This document shows, in pieces, positions 1-12,319 of a stretch of 64,000 nt of DNA. The notes under the pieces were generated by a model that saw nothing but the letters and a program-made list of their open reading frames with translations, was not told the origin of the DNA and did no database searches. The first letter of the stretch is position 1. Each line of letters begins with the position of its first letter. The stretch is taken from positions 35,507,501-35,571,500 of the forward strand of contig NC_086183.1 in assembly GCF_023053635.1 (NCBI RefSeq), in the 5' to 3' direction. This DNA is from Elgaria multicarinata webbii. Taxonomy: Eukaryota > Chordata > Lepidosauria > Squamata > Anguidae. The position numbers and the translations under genes were made by a program.

Positions 1-147
1 TGTGGTAGAGTCCTGCCAGGGTCACACCGGACCACCACAAAGGTTGGCTGCAGCCAAAGGGGTCTGGCTGGCAAGTGCTTCCGCGGCTCATGCCTCGCTT
101 GGGCCCCCTCATCCCACTCTGACCCCCTCCCTTTCTCTCTGCCCCAG

Positions 148-3100
148 ATGTGGATGAGTGCCAGGAGGGCAGCTTCTGCCACAATGGAGACTGCACCAAC
201 ACCCGGGGCAGCTTTGCCTGCGTCTGCCACGAGGGCTACATCCTGGACTCTTCCCGCAGCAGCTGCATCTGTGAGTCTGGCAGGAGGCGGGGGGGGCTGG
301 CAATGGGCCATCGTGGCCACCTCTGGTGGGGCAGCAGAGCAGGGCCCCCAAGCACTGCACTGGTTCTGTGATGGATCCCAGTGAGAGGCGTTCACGAGTG
401 GCGCTCCTTCCCGTAACCTGCCCTGCCTTGTGACCCTTGCATGCTGGAATATGCCACAACCTCTCCCCTGCTGCCACCCCCCCCCCCCCACACACAACTA
501 GCCACGCTAGTCCAGCTTGGCATGTGCTGCCACCTGCTGTCTGTTCATAGTAACAACAGCCAAAAGCACCTCCATTCCAAGCAGTGGCCAGAAAGCGCGG
601 ACTCTTGCGTTGTGGGGCTTCCAGGCGAGGTAATGCTCTCACCCTGCTTCATTCGTGGCATTTTGTGGGGGACTCCAAACCCTCCCAGCTTCCCCCATTG
701 CTTCCTCCATCTTTTGTGATGGGTCACAGGGGCGCACAAGGCCTTTTGGTCGGTTGCAGCAGGAGGCCTCCCTCCGTCCGGAAGTGCCCCTAAAATAGCA
801 TCTCATCTATTTGCAAAGTTTGGTCAACTTAAAGAAAGTCACACCCCCATACTGACTATGCTTTGAGCAATGTGCACGGGTAGAGGCAGGTGGCAAAGAA
901 GGCCGCTCGTTCAAGACAGCAGTAGCCACCCCAGAAGGCAAAGGCAGTCCCCACCTTTAGTTGCCAGCCGGAAGGCACTGCCTTGCCCCCTTCTACGGTC
1001 TCCTTCTGCTCGCCCTCCCGGCAGCCCACCACGTGATCTCCGAGGCCAAGGGGCCCTGCTTCCGGGTGCTGCGGGACGGCGGATGCTCCCTGCCCATCCT
1101 TCGCAACATCACCAAGCAGATCTGCTGCTGCAGCCGGGTGGGCAAGGCCTGGGGACACGGCTGCGAGCGCTGCCCCCCTTTTGGCTCAGGTGAGGCCTGG
1201 TGGCGGTGGCAGGGGGCTTCTGGCGGGAGCAGAGGGGAGGCACCCTGTCTGTGCCAAAGGGGGGGATGAGAGAGGAACCAGGCGTGGCCTGCCGTGCAAC
1301 GGCCAAAGAAGGGGCGCAGGGTGTCTTTGGCTTGTTGTCACCAGGCCCAGTTGGGGATGAAGGAGGACGGCTTGGAGGGCAGCAGGCGAAACGGCCATGA
1401 TAGCCAAGCGCCAGAGTGGCATGCAGAGAAGTGGGAGGGAGCACCACCACCACCCATCCCCCATCCCCCCCTTCTCATGGTGCCGTTCTCTTTGGCAGGT
1501 GGCTTCAAGGAAATCTGTCCAGCTGGGCCAGGCTATCACTACTCGGCCTCTGACCTCCGCTACGACACTCGCTTCCTTGGCCAGGACCTGCCCCGGGTAC
1601 CGGTCAGCCGCCAGCAAGGAGGACGGGAGCCTGCAGCCAGGCCACCTCGGACGACAGCTGCCCCTGCCCTCCGTAGGTTCCCCGGGCTGGCAGGGGCAGC
1701 GGGGCTGCCTCCTGCCTTGGCTGGCGCGTCCCTTCTTGTTCTGTCCCCGTCGGGTGCTTGGAGGCGTCCTGGCTGCCCTGCTGAGGCGGAGGTGGGCCTG
1801 CTGAGATCCACCTCCCCGTGCCAGGCTTGGGGTTGGAGCCCTTGAGCAGGCTTCTCGGACACGGATGTTTCGGGCAGGGGGAGCGTTAGCTGCAGGGAGT
1901 CTGCCCAGCCTAGGGCCGGCTGCTTGTCTCTTGGGGCATCTGGCTCAGTGCAGAGAAAGGGGCTCTTTCTGAAATTGGGGAGCCCCTTACACAAGTGGCC
2001 TGGCCAGTGGAGGTGCCGGCCTGGGCCCCTTTAGGGACATAGGGCTGGGGCCGTTTCCAATGCTGCAGGCTGGACGTTGGCCATCTCTCTCTCTCTCTCT
2101 CTGTCTGCCTTGCAGTTCACTGGAGCCCATCACCCATGACCCTGCTGGACCGCCAGCCTCCCTGGCACGTGCCCACCCAGCCGCCTGTGCCAGGTAGGAG
2201 GGTCCTGGTGGTGAGCTGCAGGTCTTGCCAGCGTGGGTGCAGGGTGCTAGATAGGTTGGGCAGCCGGGGCAGAGGGCTGGATGGGGCAGCGCGGGCAGAG
2301 AGAGGACACAGGTGGCGGAAGGCTGAACAGGCGCGGCCCTTCTTCCCCCAGGGACGGAGCAGGGCGTGTGTGAGCAGCGCCCCCAGGTGTGTGGGCCCGG
2401 GCGGTGCATCCCCCGCCAGGGCGGCTACACTTGCGTGTGCGAGCACGGCTACTGGCTGAGCCCTCAAGGCACACACTGCATTGGTGAGTGGGGGTGTCGG
2501 GGGGGGGGAGGGCAGGAGGAGCGGGGAGCTTTGAAAAAGATGCTGCAGTTGACCAGCTGCCATTGGCAGGCACGTAGGGCTGCCCAGGGCCAGACTTCTA
2601 AAAACACAGCTGCCAGCCTGCCCCGAGTCCACAGCTTCTAGCCCTGCTTTTGATTGGAAAGGTAGGCAGGCCTGGCCTGTTTGGAAAGCCCAAACTTTGT
2701 GGAGAGTGGGGTGTGTGTGTGTGTGTGTGTTGTTGCTGCTGCTGCTGCTGCTGGCTTTCTTCTCTCCAGAGCCCAGGGGGTGGGTGGGCAGACGGGTACA
2801 GCAGGCATGTGTTGGCCGTGTGGGGAGGGGCCCTGCTTGACCCCCAGGCTTCTCCTCCTCCCGCTTGACCCTCTTCCTTCTCCTCCCCCTATCCAGACGT
2901 GGATGAGTGCCGGAGGAGCCCCCGCCCTTGTGCCCACGGCCGCTGCGAGAACTCCGTGGGCAGCTTCAGCTGCAGGTGCCGGGCCGGCTTCCAGGCCGAC
3001 CCCTCTGGAGCGGAGTGCCAGGGTGCGTTCAGACTGGGTCCAGAAGACCCCCTGGGGAGGGGCTAGGGGCCATCCCCTCTACCCCTTTGGCTCACGTTGC

Positions 3101-4344
3101 CTGCCTGCCTGCCTGCCTGCCTTCCTCAGACATCGATGAGTGTGCCAAAACGCCCCCGCCGTGTGCCCATGGCCGCTGCCACAACACCCCCGGCTCCTTC
3201 CTCTGCTCCTGTCCCAGCGGCTATCGACTGGACCCAGCTGGCTTGGAATGCCGAGGTAATGCAGGGAGGTCAGTGTCTCTGGGGGATGCTGAGGCCGGAG
3301 AGAGACTGGAAACGAGGTGGCAGGGAGCGGGAGTGGGGGGGGGCTGAGACCCCTCCGGGGCAGGAAGGGGAGCGGGCAGCGTTTCTTTGGCCTCCCTCCC
3401 TGGTTCTTGTCTCCTTTCAATATAAATGCTGGTTTTGTGCAAATTAAAGAGGGCAGCAGAGGACACGAGGCATTGCAGTCACTGCCGGATGCATTTGCGG
3501 GGAGAACATCCCGAGTGCAGGGCGTCCCGAGCGGGACCGGTAGTCGGATCCAGACCAAGTGAGCTGGCCCTGGCGTTGCTCCGCCTTAAGTCCCAGCCCC
3601 AATCCCTTGAAAGGGAGCACGGCCGTGTCAGGGGAGGGGCTGCGGAGACGGGGGGGGGGGAGGAGGATGGCCCTGATCCCTTCTCCCCTCTCCCTCGCGG
3701 CAGATCTCGACGAGTGCGCCCAGAGGCCGCCGCCCTGTGCTCGCGGCCGCTGCCAGAACACGCCGGGTTCTTACCGTTGTGCCTGCCCCACCGGCTACCA
3801 GCTGGGCCCCACTGGCACGGAGTGCCTGGGTGAGAGAGCGCAGACCCCTTTCTTCCCCCTTGTGCGAGCTGGCTGGAGGGCGGCGGCTGCCGGCACTCAG
3901 CTTCCCCCCACCCCCCGCCTCGCTCCGCCTGTGTCCAGGCTCCCCACATCTGACTCAATCCCTGGAGTCAAGCTGGAAGTAGGAGCGAGGTCGAGAGCAG
4001 TGCTGAACAAATGCAGAGTGCCTCTCCCCTCACCAGCCAGCTGCCCCACGCCTCCGGGACTCCAGGGTGGGGTTTCCCTGTCACCTGGTCCATCCTGGCC
4101 TGGGAACCCTTTGGCTGTGGGAGGGGGCCGGGGGGGGAGCAGGGGAGAGAGGAGGCCATGCCATCTTGTGCTTTCCCAGATGTGGACGAGTGCCGGGAGA
4201 GCCCTCCCGTCTGCCAGCCTGGCCATTGTGAGAACGTCCCGGGCAGTTACCGCTGCACCTGCCCAATTGGCTACCAGCCCAGCCCACTGGGGACCCAGTG
4301 CGTAGGTAAGCGTGCTCAGGAGGGCAGGAGTTTTGAGGCCTCAG

Positions 4345-4375
<31 letters not shown>

Positions 4376-7300
4376 GTTGTGCACCAGCCCTGCCCATCCC
4401 GGGGGGGGGGGGGGCCCGGCTGACGGGGCGAAGAGAGCAATGCTGCCCAGGCACACAGCTCACTTCCTTCACCGCCAGCTCCCCCAAGTCGCTTCAGATG
4501 TGTCAAGGGGGCTTCCAGGACCAAAGGGGTGAATCCCAGGCCAAGCTGGAGCTCCCCTGAACTGCTGCTCTGTCGTGTGTGTGTGTCCCCGTGTCCCCAC
4601 CATACACAGATGTGGACGAATGCCAGCCTAGCCCAGCTCCCTGTGGCTCTGGGCGCTGTGAGAACGTCCCGGGTGGGTACCGTTGCCTCTGCCCCACCGG
4701 ATTTCGCGCCAGCCTCACGGAGAACCAGTGCCTTGGTGAGAGATGTGGCGGTGGGGATCTGGGCTGGGGGCTTCGGAGCCCCCCCTCCGCCCTGACGGCC
4801 CGTGTCCCCCTTTGCAGACATTGACGAGTGCTCGACGGGGTTGCCCTGTGGCCCTCAGGGGCGCTGCATCAACACAGAGGGTTCGTTCCGCTGCCAGTGT
4901 GGCCGGGGGTACCGGGCCGAGGCTGTGGGGGGCTCCTGCGAGGGTGAGTGCGGGGGCTGGCGAGGGCAGCGGGCGGCCACCCAGGGGAGGGCCTCTACCC
5001 ATGGTCCACGCAGGTCACTGAGCAGCCGCGTGTGGCCACCTCGCCACTCCTTTTTGGCAGGGGTCACGTGCCTGTGGCACATGGCAGCGTTTCCTGGCCC
5101 ACTGCTTTGGAGCTGGACTATGCATGGGCTGGGGTGGGGGCAGTGTGGGTGACAGAGGGTCTGTCCCCCTTGTTCCTCCCCTTCTCCTCCAGATGTTAAC
5201 GAATGCCTGGAGGGCGACTTCTGCTTCCCCCGGGGCGAGTGCCTCAACACAGATGGATCCTACATGTGCGTGTGCGCCCAGGGATTCGCCACAGCCCCCG
5301 ACGGAGCCTCCTGTGTGGGTAAGGGACCCCGGCATCTGGAGCAGGGCCGGCAGAGCAGAGCAGAGGCGGGTGGGGCTGGCTGGGTCCCTTCCTGGAGTAC
5401 AGGTTGGGGAGGGGGCCACCCCCTTCCTGTGCTGACCCTCCTCCTTCCCTCCCCACAGACATTGATGAATGCCAGGGCCAGGCCGTCTGCGCTGGGGGCC
5501 ACTGTGCCAACACGGAGGGCTCTTTCGACTGCTACTGCCCACCTGGCTCCCGCAGCAGCCCCAACAAGGCTTCCTGTGAAGGTGAGATGTGGAGGAGCAG
5601 TGGGGGGAGGTGGGGGTGGGGGGCGGGGGTGAGACAGGGCCTGGCGTGGACGTCCCCAGAGGCTCTTCTGTGGTTTTCAAAGGGGTGGGGTGGGCCAAGG
5701 AAACACCGGCACTGCCTTGATCTCCCCCCCTCCCACACTGCAGACATCGACGAGTGCCAGGAATACGGGGCAGCCCTCTGTGGGGAGCAGCGCTGCGAAA
5801 ACTCCCCCGGCTCCTACCGCTGCGTGGCCGATTGCCAGGTGGGCTACCGGGCCAGTGCCACGGGAGATTGCATCGGTGAGTGCTGCTGGGGCAGCCCGAA
5901 AGGGGCACTTTGTGCATCAGCCTCACTTCCCTTCTGTGGAGCAGGGGGTAGGGCGGTCAGGAAGGCTCCCCGGCCGGCCAGGGGTCTTTCTCTTTGCCCC
6001 CTTCCAGGTTCAGATGCCTTGTTGTCTCCCGTTAGCATTTGCTGCCTGATTAGCGAAGGTGCCGGAGCCTCCCTCCAGGCAGCCTCCTGCCCAAATCCCT
6101 GGCTACAAAGGCATCCTGCAGCTGTAAGCTTGGGGGGCTGGCAGGGGGGAGGGCCGCAGGGGCCAGCAAGGGGCCTGCTTCCCGCTGTGCAGTTGCACAC
6201 GCCCCCCCCCTCACTTCTGGGTCATAGACTGGTGCAATTGGCAGTTCATGGGAAAGTCCCCTTCCTGAAGCCCTCCCTCCCCCCGAGACCCTCAGGCCTG
6301 GGAGGCCTCAGCCCTTCACGTCCGGCTCCTTCTGTGCCCTAACCCCCCTCCCCCGCCCATGTCTCCCTGCAGACCTCAACGAATGCCAGGAATATGGGGC
6401 AGGCCTGTGTGGGGAGAAGCGCTGCGAGAACACTCTGGGCTCCTACCACTGTGTGGCCAGCTGCCAGACTGGGTACCAGGCCACGGCCGCTGGGGACTGC
6501 GTGGGTGAGTGCGGGAGCGTGGGGACCTGGGCTTGGGGAGGGGGAAGCAGAGCAGCAGCAGTGGCAGCCCCCTCCTCACCCCACTGGCTGCCAAAGGGGT
6601 CGCGTTCAGTGATGATCCCGGGGGGGGGGGCTACTCAGTCTGAGGGCGGACGTTTGGGGATGGGGGAGGCTGCCCCTCTGAGAGGCTACACGTGGCCCCT
6701 TGCAGACGTGGACGAGTGCAGGAACAGCTCGCTGTGTGGGACACACGCCGTCTGCCACAACCTGCCCGGCTCCTTCCAGTGCATCTGCGACCAGGGATAC
6801 GAAAGCGCCCGGGACGGGCGGCTCTGCCTAGGTAAGAGGGCGAGCGGCTGGCGGGGGGGAGGGGGCAGGGTGGTGCCCCTGCAAGGGGCCCCTTCTCCCT
6901 GCATCTCCTCCATCTGCTCCTCACAGACGTGAACGAGTGTGAAACGCTGCAGGGCGTGTGCGGAGCAGCACCCTGCGAGAACGTGGAGGGCTCTTTCCTC
7001 TGCATTTGCCCCCGGGCTGGAGAAGAGTTTGACCCCATGACTGGGCGCTGCGTTGCTCTGCCGGGCGCCGGTGAGACAGGGCAGAGCTGGGGTTGGTAAA
7101 GGGCTGGGGAGGGCTCCTGAGGGGAGCGGGAGGCCTTGCGCTGCCAACGGCAGGCCGGGGTGGGTGGGTGGGTGATGACGCACAGCGGCAGGATCGAAAC
7201 ACGCAGGGTGCATCTCGCCCAGCTCCTCACTTCCCACCCCCAGAGGCCAGGCAGATGCCTCCAGGAAGCCCAGAGCAAGGGCACCAAAACAACAGCCCCC

Positions 7301-10300
7301 TCTCCTGGTAGAGTGCCTCTGAGCCTGGAGGTGGCATCCCCTCCCTCCCTCTTCCACCCCCACGCTTGCCTGATCCCCTTTTCAGGCTGCCTGCAGGCCA
7401 AGCGGCACGGGGCGGCGGGGTGTGTGTGTGTGTGTGTGACTCTTCTGACTCTTCCCCAAAGGGTGTAGCAGCTGCTGCCCTCTTGGGGCGAAGGCTGGAG
7501 GGCTGGCCGTGGGTTGCGGTGGGGGGTGGGGAGGTGTTCCTCAGGGCCTGACCAGGAGCGGCTCTTGGTCGTTTTACAAAGAGTTGCACCACGGCCAGGG
7601 GCTGCGCGTCTCTCGTGTGCCGTTTGGTCCTTGCAACCGGGCAGGTGGCCGGACCACCCCCCCTCCGATAGTGTGCAGGAGCACTTGGCTTTGTCTGTCT
7701 GGAATCTGCTGCTGCTCCGTAAGTCCCCAGGGGACCCCTCCGAGCTCTTGTATCGCCCAGGCGGCAGGAGAGATTCCCCCCTCCCTCCCTGCACCTCTTA
7801 GTTTTCACCCCCCCCTTTGTCCTTGTCTTCCAGTTCGGCCCCCAGTCTTCCCCAGGCGCCCGGATGCTTTGCGGCCTGACCCCCCACCCTCTGGGGCCGG
7901 TGATGGCCTGCGCCGCGAGTGCTACTACGACCCCAACGCCGCCCAGGCCTGTGAGAACGTTCTGGCCTGGAACGCCACGTGGCAGGAGTGCTGCTGCAGC
8001 CTTGGCCACGGCTGGGGCGTTGACTGCCACATCCGGACGTGTCCCTCCCAGGAGACAGGTAGGGCCATAAGCCCACGGATGAGGCCAGGGAGCCGAGGCG
8101 GCCGAGTGCTGCTTCGGCTCTCCGGCTGGCCCGGCAGCACTTGTAGAAGGCGTCATCTGGCAACACGAGTGCGCAGGGCTGAGGAGCGCCCGTCGTCCTG
8201 GCTGTGCAGGGAGGCCAGAGGCTGCGCAGGGCCGTGGCGGAGGCCCCGCGGAAGGACCGGAGCGGAGGGCTGCCCAACCAAGCCGCCACTGCGGGCAGAG
8301 GACGCCACCATCCGAGTTCTCTGGGCGTTTCGACAGGGATGGCCACCGTGGCTTCTGCTGCAGTGGGTGGAGTTGCAGGAGTCACACATCCCCCCCCCCC
8401 CGCGGCTCCAGGTGCCCAGCCAAGGGGCCTGTCGCTTCAGTCCAGGGGTGCCGGTGGCCCCTTAAGTGCAATATCCCCTGGGCATATTGCCTCCGAGGGG
8501 AGTCGCACGGCGGTCTGTGGGACTTGTGTCCCGGAGAGTGTGCAGGGGCGTTGACCTGCTTGCTCTGTGCCGCTGGGCACTTGTAATGCCCAGCTAGCTG
8601 ATGTATCCTCACAGGAGTTGGGAGGTGGGGCGGGGCGGGGCAGGGATGGGGGCGCTGCTGCTGCTGACGATGCTCTCTTTGCCCCCAGCTGAGTACCGGT
8701 CCTTGTGCCCGCATGGCAATGGCTATGCTGCTGCCGCTGCCGCTGGCCCTGGAGGTGCCGCTGCCTTTGCAGGTGGGCATGGTGGCTCTCGGGCTCCCCT
8801 CGGGCTTAGGGGTGGCCATTGCATACACTGGGCCTGCCCTGGCTGCAGCCTTCAGATGGGGAGGCTTAAGTGGGGGTGGGTGGGTGGGTGCTGCGTGGAG
8901 GCGCCGTGGCTCAGTGGGATAAGAGCTCCTGCTCTGCGTGCAGACAGTCCCACCCCCAGCAGCATCCCCAGGTAGGGCTGGAACCCCCTGCCTGACACCC
9001 AGGAGGGAGGGAGGGAGGGCCACGGCTGCCTGCCCTGTCGACAGTCCTGGGCTAGAGGGACTGAGGGGGCACAGATGTCGTCCAGGGCAGCAGCTGCCGC
9101 CGTCCCTGTCACGCGCACGCAGGGCATGCTGGCCGCCAGGGCTCCCGGGTGGGGACTGGGTCCTGCAGGCGCTGGGTTTTGGTCTCCTGGGCTCCCTTTG
9201 CGACCGCACCTGGCTCTTCCTCCTCCTCCTCACAGACGTGGACGAGTGCTCCCTCTTCAGCGCCCAGGTGTGCAAGGGCGGCGTCTGCGTGAACAAGATC
9301 CCCGGCTACGCCTGCTACTGCCCCAACGGCTACTACTACGAGACGCAGCACCTGGAGTGCATCGGTGAGGCTCGGCTGCCCGGGGACTGGAGCAACGGGG
9401 TGGGGGGTGGGGACGGGGAGGGGGTTGTGAGCCCCTGCCCCACCCACTGGGGCCTGGGGCCTGACCCTCTCCCCTCATAGCTTTGCTTTGCTTGGAGCCC
9501 TGGCAAAACTGGGAGGGGGGTCCTCCCATCTGCTCCGACCCCCACAACTGAAGCTCTGCTTGCCCCCCTTCCACCTAGATAACGACGAGTGCCTTGACGA
9601 GGAGGCGGAGCCCTGCGTGGGGGGGCGCTGCATCAACACCATCGGCTCCTACTACTGCTTGTGCACTGCCCCCCTGGTGCTGGACGCCTCCCAGCGCCGC
9701 TGCGTGGCCAACGACAGCCACGGCTCCGGTACGGCTTCTGTGCCCACGCAGGCCTCCCCCTCCCCCGCTGCTCCTGGGGCTACCACTGGAGAGCTCTCAA
9801 AGGTGTGGGGGTGATCCACCCCCTTTCTTGGTTTGTATGACAGTGGGCTGCTGCTGCCGGGGGGGGGGGAGATCCAGTGCTCACCCTTTTTAGGGGTCGC
9901 AGTGACCCTTCCTTCAATCAGACAGTTTAGTGGGGTGCAGGGTTTTGAGAGAGGTCCCCTTGTGTGGGCTTTCCTTCCTTCTCTCCACACCCCTCATTGT
10001 CCCCCCTGTTTAAAAACAAACACCTGCTGTTCCTCTCCCCCCCCCCGAGCTAAAAAGTCTCAGCCACTTCAGCCTTTTGTGGGGAGGGGAGGCGCTCCCC
10101 CCCCCCCAAGCCCATCCTTTTGGTTGCCCTTGATTGTAGCAATTCCAGCTCTAACAGAGCTCCGTTGAGAGCTGGGTAGGGGTAGGGGTAGGGGGGTCCC
10201 ACTGGCTGAGGGCTCTCTCCTGCCTCCCTCCTCATGCTGCTGCGTCCCACCCCCACCCCCAGATGACAACCTGGCCGTGTGCTGGCAGGAGGTGGGCCCT

Positions 10301-12319
10301 GACCTGGTGTGCAGCCGCCCCCGCCTCGACCGCCAGGTCACCTACACCGAGTGCTGCTGCCTCTACGGGGAAGCGTGGAGCATGGATTGCGCTCTGTGTC
10401 CGGCCCGTGACTCAGGTAAGCCCCTCCCCCCACCCTGGGATCCTGGCCGCGATGGGTCCCAGTCGGACTTCTGGCATCAGGGTCTGAAAAGGGAGGGCAC
10501 TGGGAGAGGCACCTGCTGACCCCCAGTCCGTGGGACGGAGCTGACCTCCAAAATACGGCATGGACCCAACAGCCGTCAGGCCCATGGCAGGGGGGCAGGG
10601 GTGGGATGAGGCCTCTGTTTCTTGGGATCTGCCCTTCATGGCTGTGCATCAAAGCTCTGAGACCCTCTTGGGTGTTCTGGGCCCACTAAGGGCAGAAGCA
10701 GCGCCCTGCATGTGGATCAGGCCCAGGGCCTCTCTGGGCAGGGAGGCAATTGCCCCACTGCATTACTCTGCTCACCCCACCCCTGGCATCTGCTGGGATA
10801 CCGAAGGACATCATAGCTCCCCTGGATCAGGCCCAAGGGGGCCTCTCTAGTCCAGCACTGCGCGTCCACAGTGGCCTACCACATGGGCCAACGGGACGCC
10901 CCCAAGCAGGACAGGAGCGCAGGAGCACGGCCACGCTCCGCATACAGAGGAATTCTGCCTCCGATTCCGCCGCCTTCGTGACCGGTAGCCATTGATAGCC
11001 TTATCTACCACTTGGTGCAGAACTTTAGGCATCTTCTCATGTTCCCCTCACTTGCCTCCTTCGCAAGCTAAATTGCTGCGGAAGTTGCAGCCTTTCAGTG
11101 CTGCGTCAACAGCAAAGCCTCTTTGCTCCTGGTGCTGCTGGCAAACGCGGCCTCTCCACCCCCTTGGCCCTGCAAGGTCCTGTGCTTTTCAGGTGGTGAT
11201 GTGGGGGGGGGCAGAGAAAGCCCCTCCGCCACAGCTACGTTTCCTCCCCAGATGACTTCGAGGCGCTGTGCAACGTCCTGCGGCCCCCCAGCTACGGGCC
11301 GGTGCGTCCGGGAGGTGTGGGGCTGCCCTTCGAGTACGGCGGGAGTGATTTCCTGCCCTACGGCCCAGAGATCTTTGCCCCAGCGCCCCGGCTGGCCCCC
11401 CGGCTGCCTGACTTCGGCCCGTTCCCCCGCGACTCGCTCTACAGCCCGCCGACCTACGAGGCCACCGACTTCGAGGACCTGCCCTACAGCGACCCCCGGC
11501 AGGAGGGCCCCGATGAGCTCCCCCGGGGCGGGTACCAGCCCCGCAGCCCCCCTGAGCCAGAGTGGCACTACTCCTCACGCAGCAGTGGGAGTTCCTACCC
11601 CGAACGGCCGGGCAGGGCCAGCGAGGGCTACAGTGAGTGGGGGCAGGGCTTTTGCGGGGGGCGTGGTGGTGGTGTCTGTGGCGGCTTCTCCCCAGACTGG
11701 CAGCTGCAGGACTGAGTGTCACAGGCCCTCTCATTTGGAAGGTGGGGCTGGCCAGCTCTGATACAAGCCAGGCGGGCTGGTGGGGGGGGCGAGCCTGATT
11801 AGCGGCTGCGCTTGGCTAATCTCTCCTGCCCCCAACAGGCCGTTTTGAGGGCTTCGGAGGGCTCCGAGAGGAAGAGTGCGGCATCCTGAGCGGCTGTGAA
11901 AACGGGCACTGCGTCCGGGTTGCCGACGGCTTCACCTGCGACTGCCACGAGGGCTACCGCCTGGACCCCACCCGCATGGCCTGCCTTGGTGAGAGCTGGA
12001 GCCCTGACCCTGCCGGGCCTGGGGGGGGGATCTTGGCGGCTGCTGCCCTGGCCTGCCTCGCGTTGGCCTTGTTGTGGCTGGGCCGTGGCCGAGGGGGCAT
12101 GAACGGACCTCAGCCCACCCCGCCCAGAATGCTCCACTCCGCTCAGCTGCCACCCTCCTCTCTCCCACAGATGTGGACGAATGCAGTGAGATGGAGGGGC
12201 TCTGCCCGGGAGGCCGCTGCCTCAACATGGACGGCTCCTACCGCTGCTTGTGCCCACGTGGCACGGTGCCCGCTGGGCAACCACCCCGTTGCGTCCCTGC
12301 CCCCCGCAGCCGAGCCTGA
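148..12319 (+). CDS. LTBP4: Latent-transforming growth factor beta-binding protein 4 (5' part outside window)
   Basis: Secreted matrix protein that tethers latent TGF-beta and helps assemble elastic fibres. Coding exons read from AG/GT sites: 148-270, 1025-1189, 1499-1672, 2116-2193, 2352-2483, 2897-3022, 3130-3255, 3704-3829, 4180-4305, 4610-4735, 4818-4943, 5193-5318, 5459-5581, 5744-5875, 6373-6504, 6706-6831, 6927-7070, 7834-8058, 8689-8772, 9236-9364, 9579-9728, 10263-10415, 11252-11632, 11839-11988, 12171-12319. All junctions are phase 1; together they encode 1209 residues and a TGA stop. They give 18 EGF-like modules, most starting D-V/I/L-D/N-E-C (calcium-binding type), one exon each, and three 8-Cys (TB) domains with the CCC core. 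Peptides such as [22 protein letters not shown] and CCCLYGEAW match LTBP4 rather than LTBP1-3. From memory, human LTBP4 has 14 EGF modules in the central array; I count 13 here (2352-7070). Exons upstream of 148 lie outside the window. Confidence 0.96.
1025..1672 (+). other. LTBP4: LTBP4 8-Cys (TB) domain, split over two exons, plus start of proline-rich hinge
   Basis: Exons 1025-1189 and 1499-1672 together encode one TB domain. The first carries [12 protein letters not shown] and the [11 protein letters not shown] core, the second [20 protein letters not shown]. Exon 2116-2193 continues a proline-rich linker before the central EGF array. This is the TB domain preceding the array, not the one that bonds to the latency peptide. 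Confidence 0.9.
7834..8058 (+). other. LTBP4: LTBP4 8-Cys (TB) domain after the central EGF array
   Basis: A proline-rich lead-in is followed by [30 protein letters not shown] and [11 protein letters not shown]. By position, between the EGF array and the C-terminal EGF pair, this is the TB domain that in LTBP1, LTBP3 and LTBP4 can disulphide-bond to the TGF-beta latency-associated peptide. In LTBP4 that bonding is reported to be weak and mainly with TGF-beta1. NAT in the core is a potential N-glycosylation site. Confidence 0.85.
8899..9080 (+). repeat. tRNA-derived SINE in an LTBP4 intron
   Basis: The block opens with a tRNA-like head (CCGTGGCTCAGTGGGATAAG), continues through a decayed B-box region and CCCCAGGTAGGGCTGG, and ends in the SINE body. 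It matches a widespread squamate tRNA-SINE by memory. Degenerate, so old. It lies between the exons at 8689-8772 and 9236-9364. Confidence 0.7.
10174..10196 (+). repeat. G-run tandem (GGGGTA)n, G-quadruplex-prone
   Basis: Four G-runs of three to six separated by TA lie in the LTBP4 intron just upstream of the exon at 10263, on the transcribed sense strand. It resembles a telomere-like motif but is far too short to be telomeric. Confidence 0.6.
10263..10415 (+). other. LTBP4: LTBP4 C-terminal 8-Cys (TB) domain
   Basis: The exon encodes [26 protein letters not shown] and [11 protein letters not shown], the last TB domain of LTBP4. It is followed by a long proline/tyrosine-rich linker exon (11252-11632) and two terminal EGF modules (11839-11988 and 12171-12319). 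Confidence 0.88.
10820..11050 (+). repeat. Degenerate squamate SINE in the LTBP4 intron before the linker exon
   Basis: The sequence reads TGGATCAGGCCCAAGGGGGC, TCTAGTCCAGCACTG and later GTAGCCATTGATAGCC. This is the same family as the copy at about 15735-15910. Family assignment is from memory of squamate genomes; the copy is strongly diverged. Confidence 0.55.

Noticed and set aside
5015-5926. 303-codon minus-strand open frame across the LTBP4 EGF exons
   Set aside because: It is antisense to well-supported exons and introns, with no similarity or splice logic of its own.
2352-7070. Regular series of similar 126-base units resembling a repeat array or CRISPR
   Set aside because: They are EGF-like exons of LTBP4 with introns between them, not spacers and repeats.
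10174-10196. Interstitial telomere-like repeat
   Set aside because: Only three to four units of GGGGTA, not TTAGGG. Kept only as a possible G-quadruplex.
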